From Arachnopeziza araneosa (taxonomy: Eukaryota; Ascomycota; Leotiomycetes; Helotiales; Arachnopezizaceae): 64,000 nucleotides of DNA. The stretch is taken from positions 1 through 64,000 of the forward strand of contig QYAI01000015.1 in NCBI GenBank assembly GCA_003988855.1. Reading direction: 5' to 3'. Under the pieces are notes generated by a model that saw only the letters and a program-made list of their open reading frames with translations, was not told the origin of the DNA and did not search any database. Positions 1 to 10,311 of this stretch are shown here, piece by piece (positions within the stretch are counted from its first letter, which is position 1; every line of letters begins with the position of its first letter). A program made the translations under genes and the position numbers.

Positions 1-207
1 CAACGCCCGGTTGATCAGCTCCTACGTTGGCATTTCCGGCAGGCTGTTTTGGTTAATATGAAGGGTGCTGGTGAGCCTCGGTTCGAGCATGATTTCCCAT
101 CTGGCTCTGATATAATGGGTCAAATACTTGAGGGTCCAAAGGCTGATAAGAGGATGGAGTTTGAGCTGTTTAGTCGCTTTGCGACCGAATTTGATTTGAC
201 TGAGTAG
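1..207 (+). CDS. C-terminal end of an HNH-nuclease-like fungal protein (partial)
   Basis: An open frame runs from base 1 to a TAG at 205-207 and gives 68 residues; the rest of the gene lies before the window. The tail contains WHFRQAVLVNMKGAGEP, EHDFPSGSDIMG and KRMEFELFSRF. From memory this pattern (a WHFRQ..L.NMKGAGEP block followed by FEHDFP and RMEFELFSRL) closes many fungal proteins annotated as HNH nuclease domain proteins, which are common, fast-evolving accessory genes of unknown role. The catalytic HNH part is not visible here, so activity cannot be judged. No intron is needed in this stretch. The family call rests on the C-terminal pattern only. Confidence 0.45.
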   Translation, partial: QRPVDQLLRWHFRQAVLVNMKGAGEPRFEHDFPSGSDIMGQILEGPKADKRMEFELFSRFATEFDLTE

Positions 208-1087
208 AAGCAGTATAATAGATATCTATTTCTACCTTGTATGAAGACACGCCTTGCAACCATAGCCGGATCAAAGGGGGTCAAAACAGGTATCTAGGGG
301 GCCAAAAGAGAACCTTTCCTTAGGTGCCCCGGCTGACTCAGGAATGCTCACTCCCGGCTCAGGGAAAAGCGGCCGGTAAATAGAAGGAGAAAGTTGATAT
401 CGGACACTACAAATATTGGGGGGGGGGGNGGGGAGAAATACATAGGCTTGTAGACTAGTTCTGCGTTAGAACTTAGACATACGGCGTCTGGGTGCTTTGA
501 TACAAGAGTATGAAATGAGAAATTCGAGAAATATCTCTCTGCTTTCTAGAGGTCTTGTACAAAGTCCAAGTCTTATGATATTAGTGAGGGTTAGTGGAAA
601 AATACAACGTGGCCCAAGATTCCAAATTTACAGCAATTGATATGTTGTGCTCGCATGCACATTTGTTTTTGACTTCTTTATCTATATCTAGGTATCGTCG
701 TCTCGACAAATCCAAAATAATAGGTACCAACACCAATCGGAATCATCACGTGCGGGTAGTGCCTGCATCCGAGACGTCAAAATTTGAAAGCGCAAGCGCA
801 AGCGCGCGTAACAAGGCCAGAATCTCGAACTTTCCTAGAAAGTGCAATCTACGAACAATCTTCCGCCTCCAAAAATTCTCCTCACTAGCAATAATTGACT
901 GGCTCAATCATTGCACGAAACTCTGCGATACCCTTTAGACCGCCGCCTGATTTCTCTTCGCCTTGCGACTTCGATTTTCGCACTCGTCAGATTCACTTCT
1001 TTGAGTTTGTTGGTACCAAGAAGACTTCCTGAATCGCAACAACTCGTCTTGCGCAACATCACTTCAGTTCATCTTAACAATAACATT
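208..1087. other. Intergenic region, with a G homopolymer holding an undetermined base
   Basis: This 880-base stretch lies between the HNH-like gene and eIF4E. It begins with the 3' flank of the first gene. A run of G around 418-433 contains the only N that I noticed in the window (near 429), so its length is uncertain. The last 250 bases are the probable promoter and 5' leader of eIF4E and are pyrimidine-rich in places. Open frames here look unlike any protein I know and I do not call a gene. Confidence 0.6.
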
Positions 1088-1978
1088 ATGGCCGCCGCTG
1101 CAGCTCAGGCGCCGGCTGGTGATGTCCAGCCTTCATCGCCCGTCGATCTCTCCACTATTCCTATCTCCCCCGATGGCGGCAACACCAGTGAGAACAAGAA
1201 GCCTAGTAATGGTGAGACTGAGGAGCAAATCACTGTCTTCCATAACAAGGATAACTTCAATGTGAAGCATCCTCTCATGAACAAGTGGACTCTGTGGTTC
1301 ACGAAGCCTCCGAGTGGAAAGGTAGAGTTTGCAGCCAGGTCATGATTTGAACAGACTTTTAACACTTTCTAGGGCGATAACTGGAATGATCTATTGAAGG
1401 AGGTGATCACTTTCAACTCTGTTGAAGAGTTCTGGGGTGTCTATGTATGTCGCATTCTGTTACTCGAGTTATATGCTAATTTATTGAAGAATAACATTGC
1501 TCCCGTTTCCGAACTGGCCCTCAAATCTGACTACCACCTATTTAAGGAAGGCGTTAGACCAGAATGGGAGGATATCCAAAATAAGCATGGCGGAAAATGG
1601 TCCTACCAATTCAAGGAGAAGCGCAATGTCCAAATCGATGAACTCTGGCTCCATGTTATGCTCTCCGCAATTGGTGAGACTCTTGAGGATGAGGAAGATG
1701 GCGAGCTCATGGGTGTCGTCGTCAATGTTAGGAAGGGTTTCTACCGTATTGGCGTCTGGACCCGTACTATCGGAAAGAGCATCCCAGGTGGAGGCGACGG
1801 TGACGTTGCAGGAGGTAAGGGACGATCTACCGAGAAGGGTAGGGAAGTTCTTATGAGCATCGGTCGCAAGTTCAAGGAAATCCTGAAGCTTCCTCCAGCT
1901 GAAGCAGTTGAGTTTTCTGGGCACACCGACAGTGCTCGCAGCGGTAGCACTCGTGCTTCTGCTAAATACACCGTCTAG
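1088..1978 (+). CDS. Eukaryotic translation initiation factor 4E (mRNA cap-binding protein)
   Basis: The product binds the 7-methylguanosine cap of mRNA and brings it to eIF4G in the cytoplasm. Three exons join in phase: 1088-1321, 1373-1444 and 1490-1978, giving 264 residues. Both introns have GT-AG ends (51 and 45 nt). The ATG at 1088 follows a leader with no competing in-frame ATG. Residues 1-50 are a variable Ala/Pro/Ser-rich tail. The fold then shows HPLMNKWTLWFTKPP (first cap-binding Trp region), the WNDLL and FNSVEEFWGVYNNI blocks, WEDIQNKHGGKW and LWLHVMLSAIGE, all standard eIF4E landmarks. The basic patch near R..KGFYRIGVWTR would contact the cap phosphates. The C-terminus is longer than in yeast eIF4E. 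Identity as an eIF4E-family member is firm; which paralogue it is cannot be told. Confidence 0.95.
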
Positions 1979-2337
1979 CTGCTTGGTTTTCTAGGGTCGT
2001 CTTGTATACTTTACTCTCTCACTTCATACGAATGCATAGGGAGTTATGGGCCGGTCTGGCATGGTTTTCACATTATGCATACACTTAGCGCCAGGTGTAT
2101 CTGGCCTATTTCTGCTATCATGGGTCTTGACTCTTGCAGGGAGGCTTCTTGCGTGGCGTTTGTTCTGACGGAGCGATCTGGGCCCTGGCTGTGCTATACT
2201 CCCACGAATAAAAGTTGATTACATCTTACCCAATTTCCAGACGCGTGCCAAGTCAAAATAAGTGTCACAAGGGAATATGATTCTCTCTGCATGATGTACT
2301 GTACAGTCTAGTCTATTTGTTTCTTTATGCTGTGATC

Positions 2338-4293
2338 TTACATCTCGTCCCCACTTGCTTCTTCCATAAATACCTGTTTTACAAGGTTCTTTTTGTTTAC
2401 TGAATCTTGTTAGCAATCATGATACCTTGGCGATTCGAGAAACTCACTCTTCCCCATAGCATTCCTCGGAATGAAATCCACTACCTTCATAACCTGTGGG
2501 ATCTTATAATTCGCCAGTTTCCCTTTCAACGCCCTCCTCATATCCATTGGTCCCCATCTCCCACCCCTCGAACCCTCTGCACCCTCTCTTAAAATGAGCA
2601 CAACGCCAACTTTCTGTCCCCATTTACCGGAGGGAACAGCCACAACAGCTGCTTCGAGAACTTGTGGGAGAGAGAGTAATTCCCGCTCAACTTCAAGAGC
2701 GGATACTTTCTCACCGCCGGATTTGATAATATCTGCACTCTTTCTTCCACGGATGAAATACATTGGCCCTTTCGCCCATTCCTGCTCACTGTGACCCGCG
2801 CTCTCCACTATCCTCCTAACCGCCACATCACCTGTCTTGAACCAGCTACCCCTGCCATCCTCGCCCTCAACATGCTCTTTTAGTGTGGCTTTCTCGTTAC
2901 GGAAATACTCTCTGAAAATCGTGGGGCCACGAAGTTGAATCTCGCCATCCCGCTCTTTACCATTTGCATCTAGCTCTTCGCCTAATTGAATCACTTCCCC
3001 TGTTTCTGTGTCTAGTAACCGTACTTCTACGCCTGGTAATGGCCAGCCTACACTTCCGTCTACGCGGTCTTCATTGGCGAGGCCGCACGATAGAGCCATG
3101 CCTACTTCGGTCATACCGTATCGCTCTAGGAGGATATTACCTCCGCTTAGATCAGACCAGGCTTTTTTGGTGGGAGTAGGAAGGGCAGCTGAGCCGGAGA
3201 TGTTGAGACGTAAGTTTGAGGGGGAGATGGCGAGTTTGGCTGCAGTTTGGATTGAAGGTGGGAGGCCGGGGAAGGTGGAGAGGAGACGATTGTAGACGGT
3301 TGGAACGACAGTGAAGAAACTGATATTTTCTGGTGCGTTGGAATTAGGGAGGAAGGGAGCGGCGAAACGTTCCCATACTGCTGTTGGATTGAAAGGGAAG
3401 AGAAATTCGATAGCAGAGCCGGCGAAGAGGGGGGCCATGATGGCATTTATGGTACCGTGGATGTGATGGAGGGGAAGGACATGAAGGAGGTGATCGGCCG
3501 GAGAATATTTCCATGCTGTCACCAATGATCTTGACTGGGATGTCATAACTGACTGAGGAAGTAATACTCCTTTCTGAAATCCGGATTAGCACACATCTAT
3601 GACATCCCCATGACTTAAGCTTACGGGTCGATTCGTAGTTCCTGACGTATAAAGCATCATTCCTCCATGTCCATTTGCAGGGCCCTCAAGCATAACATTT
3701 TGGTATGAAGAGCCACCCAGTTTTTTCTCAAGCTTGACAAGCTTAGGTTTCGATTCTAAACATGCTTCTCTTACTTCTTGTGCTTTGCTCTCGAATTTCG
3801 TAGAAGCCAGTAGAAGTGTAGCTTGACTCTGGTCTACAATATATTGCAACTCACATACAGGAAACGCCGGAGAAAGAGGAAGAGCAATCGAGTGTGCGCC
3901 AAGGCAGGATAGTAAAGTTACTGAATGAAATTAATTGAAGTCCCGGCAGACGTTAGAAAGAGCCCAATTATGCGCACCTACGTAATCATAACTGTTTTCC
4001 ACAAGAAAAGCAATCCTCTGTCCTTGCACAGGGCCCGGCCCAGCAGCGCGAACTATCCTATCTCTGCCCTCTGCAACATCGCTCAGTAGCTCTCCATACG
4101 TGAATCTTCTCCCGGACACTGAATGAACGACAACCGTAGACTTTGGATCATGGCTTGCGATGGCTTGGAATATAGGCAACCGTGGTAATGTCGACGCCAT
4201 CCTAAAAAAATGTATAGTTCGTGGTCTTTTGTGTAGTAACTGGGGATATATTTGTTTGGGGAGAAACGAAGATGTGCGCTTCACACCGAACAT
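2338..4293 (-). CDS. ACSF3-like malonyl/acyl-CoA synthetase (AMP-binding enzyme), probably mitochondrial
   Basis: This ANL-superfamily enzyme activates a carboxylic acid to an acyl-adenylate and transfers it to CoA; the closest family in my judgement is malonyl-CoA/methylmalonyl-CoA synthetase (ACSF3). Four exons are inferred: 4293-3978, 3920-3625, 3573-2448 and 2399-2338. Exon joins give ENSYDYVVTLLSCLGAHS, the P-loop-like LYTSGTTNRPKGV, then ERYGMTEVGM and FKTGDVAVRR. The last intron (48 nt, donor GTGAGT, branch GCTAAC) changes the frame and restores RNAMGKINKKNLVKQV, which carries the catalytic lysine of the A10 motif. Without that splice the protein would end in a nonsense tail. The N-terminus (MFGVKRTSSFLPKQIYPQLL...) is basic and free of acids, fitting a mitochondrial presequence; a second Met precedes ASTLPRLP. 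It is divergent from the BolA-like gene 359 bases away. Confidence 0.85.
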
Positions 4294-4652
4294 TGCTTGG
4301 GGGAGGGTAATATAAGGGCCAATTGCCTGGTAGAAAAGCCGATCCCAGCGGAGCTTATCATCTTCTGGCAGCTCGTAAGATCTTAATATGGTGAAAGACC
4401 CGCGATAGAGTGCGCAGGATTATTTCATGTCGCTAGAGACAAGGTTCGGCATCAGAAAAATTGCCTTCAGCCTTCCGAGATGTCGGACGTGGACAGGAGA
4501 AATCGCCGACCGCAAATCAATTGCAAACCAAACTCCTCAACAGCCTGATTGATCGAACCGCACTGCCTTTTGTTGGGAATCCAAAAGATCGCTCTGATTG
4601 ACGCGGATTGAGGAAGGAGCGCCTGGTCGTTGGTGGAGGGGAAGATTTCTTG
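4294..4652. promoter_or_regulatory. Shared divergent promoter between the acyl-CoA synthetase and BolA-like genes
   Basis: These 359 bases separate the two divergent start codons and must hold both promoters. No clear TATA box or recognised factor site was seen. The proximity could allow co-regulation of two probable mitochondrial proteins, but that is only inference. Confidence 0.45.
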
Positions 4653-5118
4653 ATGCTGCGCAGAGCCGTTTTGGCATTGGGTAGGCGACCTTTCTCCGCT
4701 ATGGCTTCCCAGACACCCATGGAAGATGCCATGAGAACCAAAGTAGGCGCATCCTCTCTCGTTATGCCTTTCTCACAGAATAACCAACATGATGTAGATC
4801 ACGGAAACCCTCAAGCCATCTACCCTCGAGATCTACAATGACTCCCACTTGCACACTCATCACAGAGCAATGGCGGAGAGTACCTCCAAGGAAACTCATT
4901 TCAGAGTCGTCATTACCTCGGAGGCATTTAGGAGCAAACCGCAGCCGGCAAGACATAGGATGGTCTATGCATTGATGAAAGAGGAGATGGCAAGGGAGGG
5001 AGGCATTCATGCGCTGCAGCTGAGAACACGAACGCTGGAGGAGGAGCTAAGGCAATTAGAGAGAGAGAAGGACGGGAACGGAGAGCCGATTGCGAGCACA
5101 ACTGTTGGGGCTGCCTAG
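4653..5118 (+). CDS. BolA-like protein, probably mitochondrial (Fe-S cluster factor)
   Basis: BolA proteins work with monothiol glutaredoxins in iron-sulfur cluster transfer and iron signalling. Two exons are inferred: 4653-4742 and 4798-5118, joined in phase 0 through a 55-nt intron ending GATGTAG; the product has 136 residues. The first in-frame ATG is at 4653. Residues 1-17 (MLRRAVLALGRRPFSAM) look like a mitochondrial presequence. The BolA fold follows, with the conserved SHLHTHHRAM helix (the histidine that binds an Fe-S cluster sits here), ETHFRVVITSEAF, and the signature RHRMVYALMKEEM near the end. The C-terminal extension GGIHALQLRTRTLEEEL is usual in fungal members. It matches the yeast Bol1 type better than short bacterial BolA. 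Family identity is secure; the exact paralogue is not. Confidence 0.9.
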
Positions 5119-5376
5119 GTTTGCTAATATGCGACGGACCGAGGTAATCGCTATGTTAGGCCTTGATACTAGCTCATCCAGGACATTCCGGTCGACTTGG
5201 GTTTAAGTTGACCTTTGCACAAAATCAAAGGATGGTATGCTCACTTCACAACCTCTAGAAGAATAATGTAAATTATGTCTACCTAACTACAAGAACAAGA
5301 TGGGTATCTCATGAAAGCATGTAACAGACGAACAGCATACCATGCAGATATGGTCTCCAGTGCTCAGTTCTTAAAA

Positions 5377-8300
5377 TTAAAAGGTCCAGTGCTGGGTTTG
5401 AGGCTCTACATGAGTCTTCTCTTTGGGCTTCGTACAAAAACTCGTTCTTTGCTTCGGATTAGAGGTGGAGCTCTTCGAGATCAACCCTCCGGAAATTCGA
5501 CGCTTCTCAAGGAAAGCTTTGAAAGGGCTTTCCTTGACGATTGAACCGGATATCGATCTAGTGCGACTCTTGGGGGTTTCTGGAACGTCCTGATTATCGA
5601 TCCAACCCTGCACTTTATCTAAGCTGTCACCATTATATCTCAACTGACTCAATGTTTCATGCGAAACGCTCGACGGGGTTGTCGAAGGCACTTTCTGGAA
5701 GGCGGCCTTTCCGCGCAGAGGTGAGCCGTTTTGTATGGCCATGTTGGACTGTCGTGATTGTATGGTAGAAGGATTCAAAGTCCCCAAAATAGGCGAAGCT
5801 CCAAACTTCTGCTGTGGTGTTTTAGGGATTAGGATCAGCTTATCTTGGGCATCGATCTGCTCGTGGTGTTTACTGTGCAAGGAAACCTTTCGTTGAGTTG
5901 AAGCTCGGCTATTGGTGGCCTGGGGAGAGCTAGTTGCCCATGGAAGTTTACGGCCATTGGGGGTACTAGGAATATCTGGACTAGATCTCTTGGTCGATGG
6001 GTAAATAATCCCTTGTGGAGGTGCCTTCTGAAGTTGGCTAAAGGTTTCAAAAAACGGCGCTTTCAAAGAAGGGTTATCGATCTTTGATGAGATGGGCTCT
6101 GGTCTTCGCTGTTGAGCGTCATTTTGTATTTTTGTGATGTCTTTTGGCTTGTGTGCATTAAACTTGGCCCGAAATTCGCTGATTTCTCGAGGATCAAGAG
6201 ATGAGAGATGCTCTTGTAGGTTGTGAGACGTTACTATCTGGAATTGGAAGATGGGTGGATAACAAGCATTTTGTTCGTAAAACTTGACACCGGGTATGAG
6301 ATTCTCTGGTGCTGTATTGGCGCACCAAGGAGTGTACTCCGATGCAATAACTCGTATAAAATCATCATAGACATTCTCTTTGATTTGATTGCTCCGTTCA
6401 AGAAATTCCAGATATACGACTGTCCATGTAAATTGCCTCTTACTTCCAGAATATTCCGTGTATATAGACTTGTAGGCATCGTAGCCAATGCAAGAAGAAG
6501 CTCGGTTGTTGCTGTTGGACTGTACCAAATCATTTGCGTCATGTTCATCTGATTCTTGATCCGGCCCGGAGTCTTGTTCACTAGAAGCTGCGTAAACTTC
6601 CGAGCTTCGGGGGCTTTGATCATTACGAGCAGCAGATGTGTAGCTTGGCTTATAGGCTATGATAGGCGAACTTTGTGTGTTTGGAATCGAAACAAATCCA
6701 GCTGTTGATTCTTTACACTCTAATCCAATAGATGAAGCGACGAGGTCGGACGGGTTGATATTGAGGCTTCCGTGTTGAGAAGCTAAATCGTCATGATTTG
6801 AGCTCTTAGATCTATGGAAGCTATCTTGTTTATCAAGTGTTAGCTCATCTTTGAAAAAGTGCCTGCTAGCTCTAGCCATCGCTTTAGTATCGACAACAGG
6901 AGAGTTTTGATAGTCGGCCATTTGAGCAACCTTGAAACGACGTGGTCGTTTAACAACGAATTTGTCGGGGGTCTGAATTATTTCCTCCATACCGCGTTTC
7001 AAGCTTTGTTGTATGAAAGTAACATGCTTTCCAGGTGTAGAATTCGATATCTCGATCGTAGTAGGCATCGACTGCTCCAAAGACTCCGATTGATTATTGT
7101 CGCCAAGACAAGGTTTGGCCAACGTCTGTGGAGTGGCCTCATTACCTGGAGTTTCAGTGTAACTCTCGTGTGTAGATTGATCTAGTTCGACTCCGGCTTC
7201 ATTTGCCACATCTGAAAGTGGGCGAGAGTGGTTCATATACTCTGATATGAGCTGTGATTGGGCTAAGAAATCTCCCTGTTCGTCGTCTACATCAATCATC
7301 TCGAGGTCCAGCGTCTGATTCGTTTGTGTGCTCGCTTGAATGAAGTCGTAATGATCAGTATTATTATCTGAACTTTCACTTGACATATCCTCCTCGCTTC
7401 TCGTATCGTCAAAAGTCGCCGGAATAGCATGATCTGAAAGGATCTCGATTCGATCCTTTTTATCATAGATCTCGGCAAAGTCGTCTCCTGAATTTCGAGT
7501 GCTGAATCCAGAATGTGGGGTTTGTTCTACTTGCACAAGTTTAGGATTCTCAGGAGCAGTAGATGGCACTTCTTGAGATAGTTTTGGAGTGGCATCTTTT
7601 AACATGACGATGTCTTCCACCACTTCACCTTCGGCGTATGGTATCGTGTACTCTATATCGTCTTCATCTAGAGGATCGCTAGAGAAAGGAATAACAACCG
7701 AAGGTCGTAAGTGCTCACTCAGAGATCGCTTAGGTATTGGAGATGTCATCTTCTCAAGCTTATGCAAACTACTGATTATGAGAGCTGGTGATGGCGAAGT
7801 ATGCCGACTTCTCAATTGATTGGCAATATTTGAAGTGCGGCCAAAGTCTGTAGGAGTTGTTGACCAGGAAATGTACTTTTCCTCTTCTTCTACCTCAGCA
7901 TCTGATTCATCTCCCAGTGATACTTTTCGGGATCCTTCGGGTAATTCGGGTTCTTCAGCATTTTCGGACGAGTCGACTAAGGCTAAGTCTGGATCATCTA
8001 GTCCCGCTTCAGATGCTTCATCTTGTGTTTCTTTGCCTTTTTCAGAGAGATCATATTTAGACTTGTTTTTCATGCTACCGATGTGTGTTTGAGAATCAGA
8101 CCCGAACGAGGCTGTCTGTCTCATAAAACACGTGAAGTCATTGTGGACTGTCGGCGGAATGTTAGCATAAGGATTTCGATTCAGGTTGTGTTCTTGGAAC
8201 CAAGAATCCTGGCGGTCAAGGAGCTTTTGCTGACTATCGTGGATGCGAATAAATTTCCGTGGGATACGTTTTAATCCTTGAAATGGATTACTATCTTGAA

Positions 8301-9660
8301 AAGAGTCTATGAAAGGCAATTGGAATTTCCTTGTCGGCAGGCTAGAAGACATTTCTATGTCATTGACGAGACTTGGAGATAAGTAACTTTCTGCATTCTG
8401 CGCCTCTCGATCATCAATGTCGCCTAACTCATTGACGGAAACAGAAGGCAGCTTCGGATTAGACTCCAAAGTAAGATTTTGACCATCTTCATTCTCAGAT
8501 TCTACCATTAGTGTATGTTCGGATTGTTGCACACTGTCTTGATCGCTGAGTTTCGTCATTCTCGAACTGGCATGGTCGATCAACATAGGCGTGAGAACAG
8601 ATGACTCAGTGGTAGTCACGCTGCCGTGTGTGCTTTTAAGTTTTGCGGTGCCATTATCTGATCGTTCATCGATCTGTGGAGCCGAGTGTTCCTGTTTCTT
8701 ATGTTGAGGTCTAATCCTCTTCTGAGCTTCTAATGAATCTCGCCTACTCGCTCGTGGGGGTGATATCCCTGTGGCTCTGTGATCTGGGACGTCTTCTATT
8801 TGGGTAAGGCTAGTTCTGGCCGTTTTCTTCATCTGTGTTTGGGGTTTCTTGGTAAGAACAGCCAAGAGGTCATTTCTTTTCATATGATTTGTAATCATTC
8901 TACTCTTGGAAGGCTGCGAAGCTTTCTGTTCAGGCATTTTGTCTTGAACCTGCGTGGCAAATACGTCCTGACTGCATGTATTGTGTTGGGACAGGTTATG
9001 CCTAAATGCTGCTTCTTCGGCCTGTGAGTGAATTGGAGATGAAGGAATATCCGATTTACTTTTGAGAGACACGCACTGCGTGATCAGCGCAGATAATTTG
9101 TTATGAGCTAATACCTCAACAGGTTTCCCAAACCGTGCGGAACCTTCACTTCCTTTAATCGTGACTTTCGGGATCCTCAATATTAGACGCATAGAACTTT
9201 CTGCACTCAAGTCAAGAATCAAGGGTGCGGTTAGCAAGGTAGGGAGACTGATGGAGCCAATATATGACCTACTAGGTCAAATTTATTGATAAAAACCACT
9301 CCTCCTCTGAAACTTGACAGGTCCCGGCCATGGGCTGCTACCACTTGTTCTACAGCTTCCTTGTCAAAGGATGCTAAAATAGTTGTAAAGCTATCCGAAA
9401 CAGAAGTAAGCACTGAGCTTCCAACCTATACAGGTTAGCATCAAAAGAGCAAGACTTGAGAATTATTTCTGGAATATTACATCAAGGATCTGAAGGTGCT
9501 TTCCTTGGTTGAAGTGTAGAACGAGGAGACTTGATTTTGGTGCATCTACACCGTCTTGATGTCCTGGCACTAGATCGGCATTGTCCCTAGATTTTTTAAG
9601 AACTTTTCGAAGCTCCGTCTCAACCAAAGGACGAATCCAATCTTTCATCAGAGTAGACAT
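5377..9660 (-). CDS. TPP1/Tpz1-like shelterin protein with N-terminal OB fold
   Basis: The likely role is at telomeres: Tpz1/TPP1 bridges the single-strand binder Pot1 to other shelterin parts and recruits telomerase. Three exons are inferred: 9660-9481, 9425-9269 and 9200-5377, giving 1386 residues. Intron 1 is well formed (GTAATA, branch TGCTAAC); intron 2 needs donor AG|GTCATA and acceptor GTGCAG and is less sure. Residues 3-25 (TLMKDWIRPLVETELRKVL) and GKHLQILDV, VSDSFTTILASFDKEA, RGGVVFINKF, then KGSEGSARFGKP follow the fungal TPP1/Est3-like OB-fold pattern. Residues from about 140 to 1000 are low-complexity, acidic and Ser-rich, probably disordered. A second conserved-looking block lies near residues 1018-1110 (YDAYKSIYTEYSGSKRQFTW, VYDDFIRVIASEY) and may bind a partner. 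S. pombe Tpz1 is about 500 residues, so this protein is long. Family call is by pattern memory. Confidence 0.7.
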
Positions 9661-10311
9661 CTTCCCTAATATGTTGTTGCTAACGCGTCCTGCAGCTTTG
9701 AAAGAAGTATCGTTGGGCGGCTTCTAAATATTGAAAGAGCCTAAGGGAGGCTAAGTCTTAATTGACACGCCTTCCGTGCTCCCTTAAGACATGGTGGTAT
9801 CTAAGCAAAGTGTTTTGAGTTGTTACAAGAAATGGTTCTGGTATAGAAATTGAAAAACAACCTTGACGCGCGAACGCGTGATCGCACAATTCACGTACCT
9901 ACCTAGGTAGAGCCTTTGCAGGGGTCCCTGTAGCATGACGGAGGCGGCCGAGCTGTACAAGCAAGCATGCAGAATCCTCAAAGCCGGCAGCGAAATGGCA
10001 ACAGCATGCCTTTTGACTCATTCCTTATTTTCCATCGCCACACTCCCTAATGATGGCAAAATCACAACGGCTTGATGATTTGCTAAAAAGCACCGAGTAG
10101 TTGCCACACCTCATCAAGGTTCGCGGTTGTGCTTTTGCGTCTACATCCTCTAGAGAAAACTCGAGAAGACTGATTATTGAAAGCATAAGTGATGGGATTT
10201 CCGTCTCGATGATATGATAAACGGCTTCAAGAGCCACCTTGATGGCAGCATAGATCCAACCAGCTTGGAACATCTTCCCTCAAACTTCAACGCTGCTTGA
10301 CCTATATCAAA
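9661..10311. promoter_or_regulatory. Divergent intergenic region between the TPP1-like gene and FAB1
   Basis: This stretch of 651 bases holds both promoters. It contains the palindrome-like run ACGCGCGAACGCGT near 9868, which may be an MCB-type (ACGCGT) cell-cycle element; such sites often drive DNA-replication and telomere genes in fungi. That link is inference. Small open frames in it look like noise. Confidence 0.4.

Noticed and set aside
2219..2416. Open frame overlapping the last exon of the acyl-CoA synthetase
   Set aside because: It is a shifted frame; splicing gives a better, family-matching end.
10025..10273. Minus-strand open frame before FAB1, 82 codons, hydrophobic start
   Set aside because: It lies in the divergent promoter, has no family look and no splice partner; judged chance.
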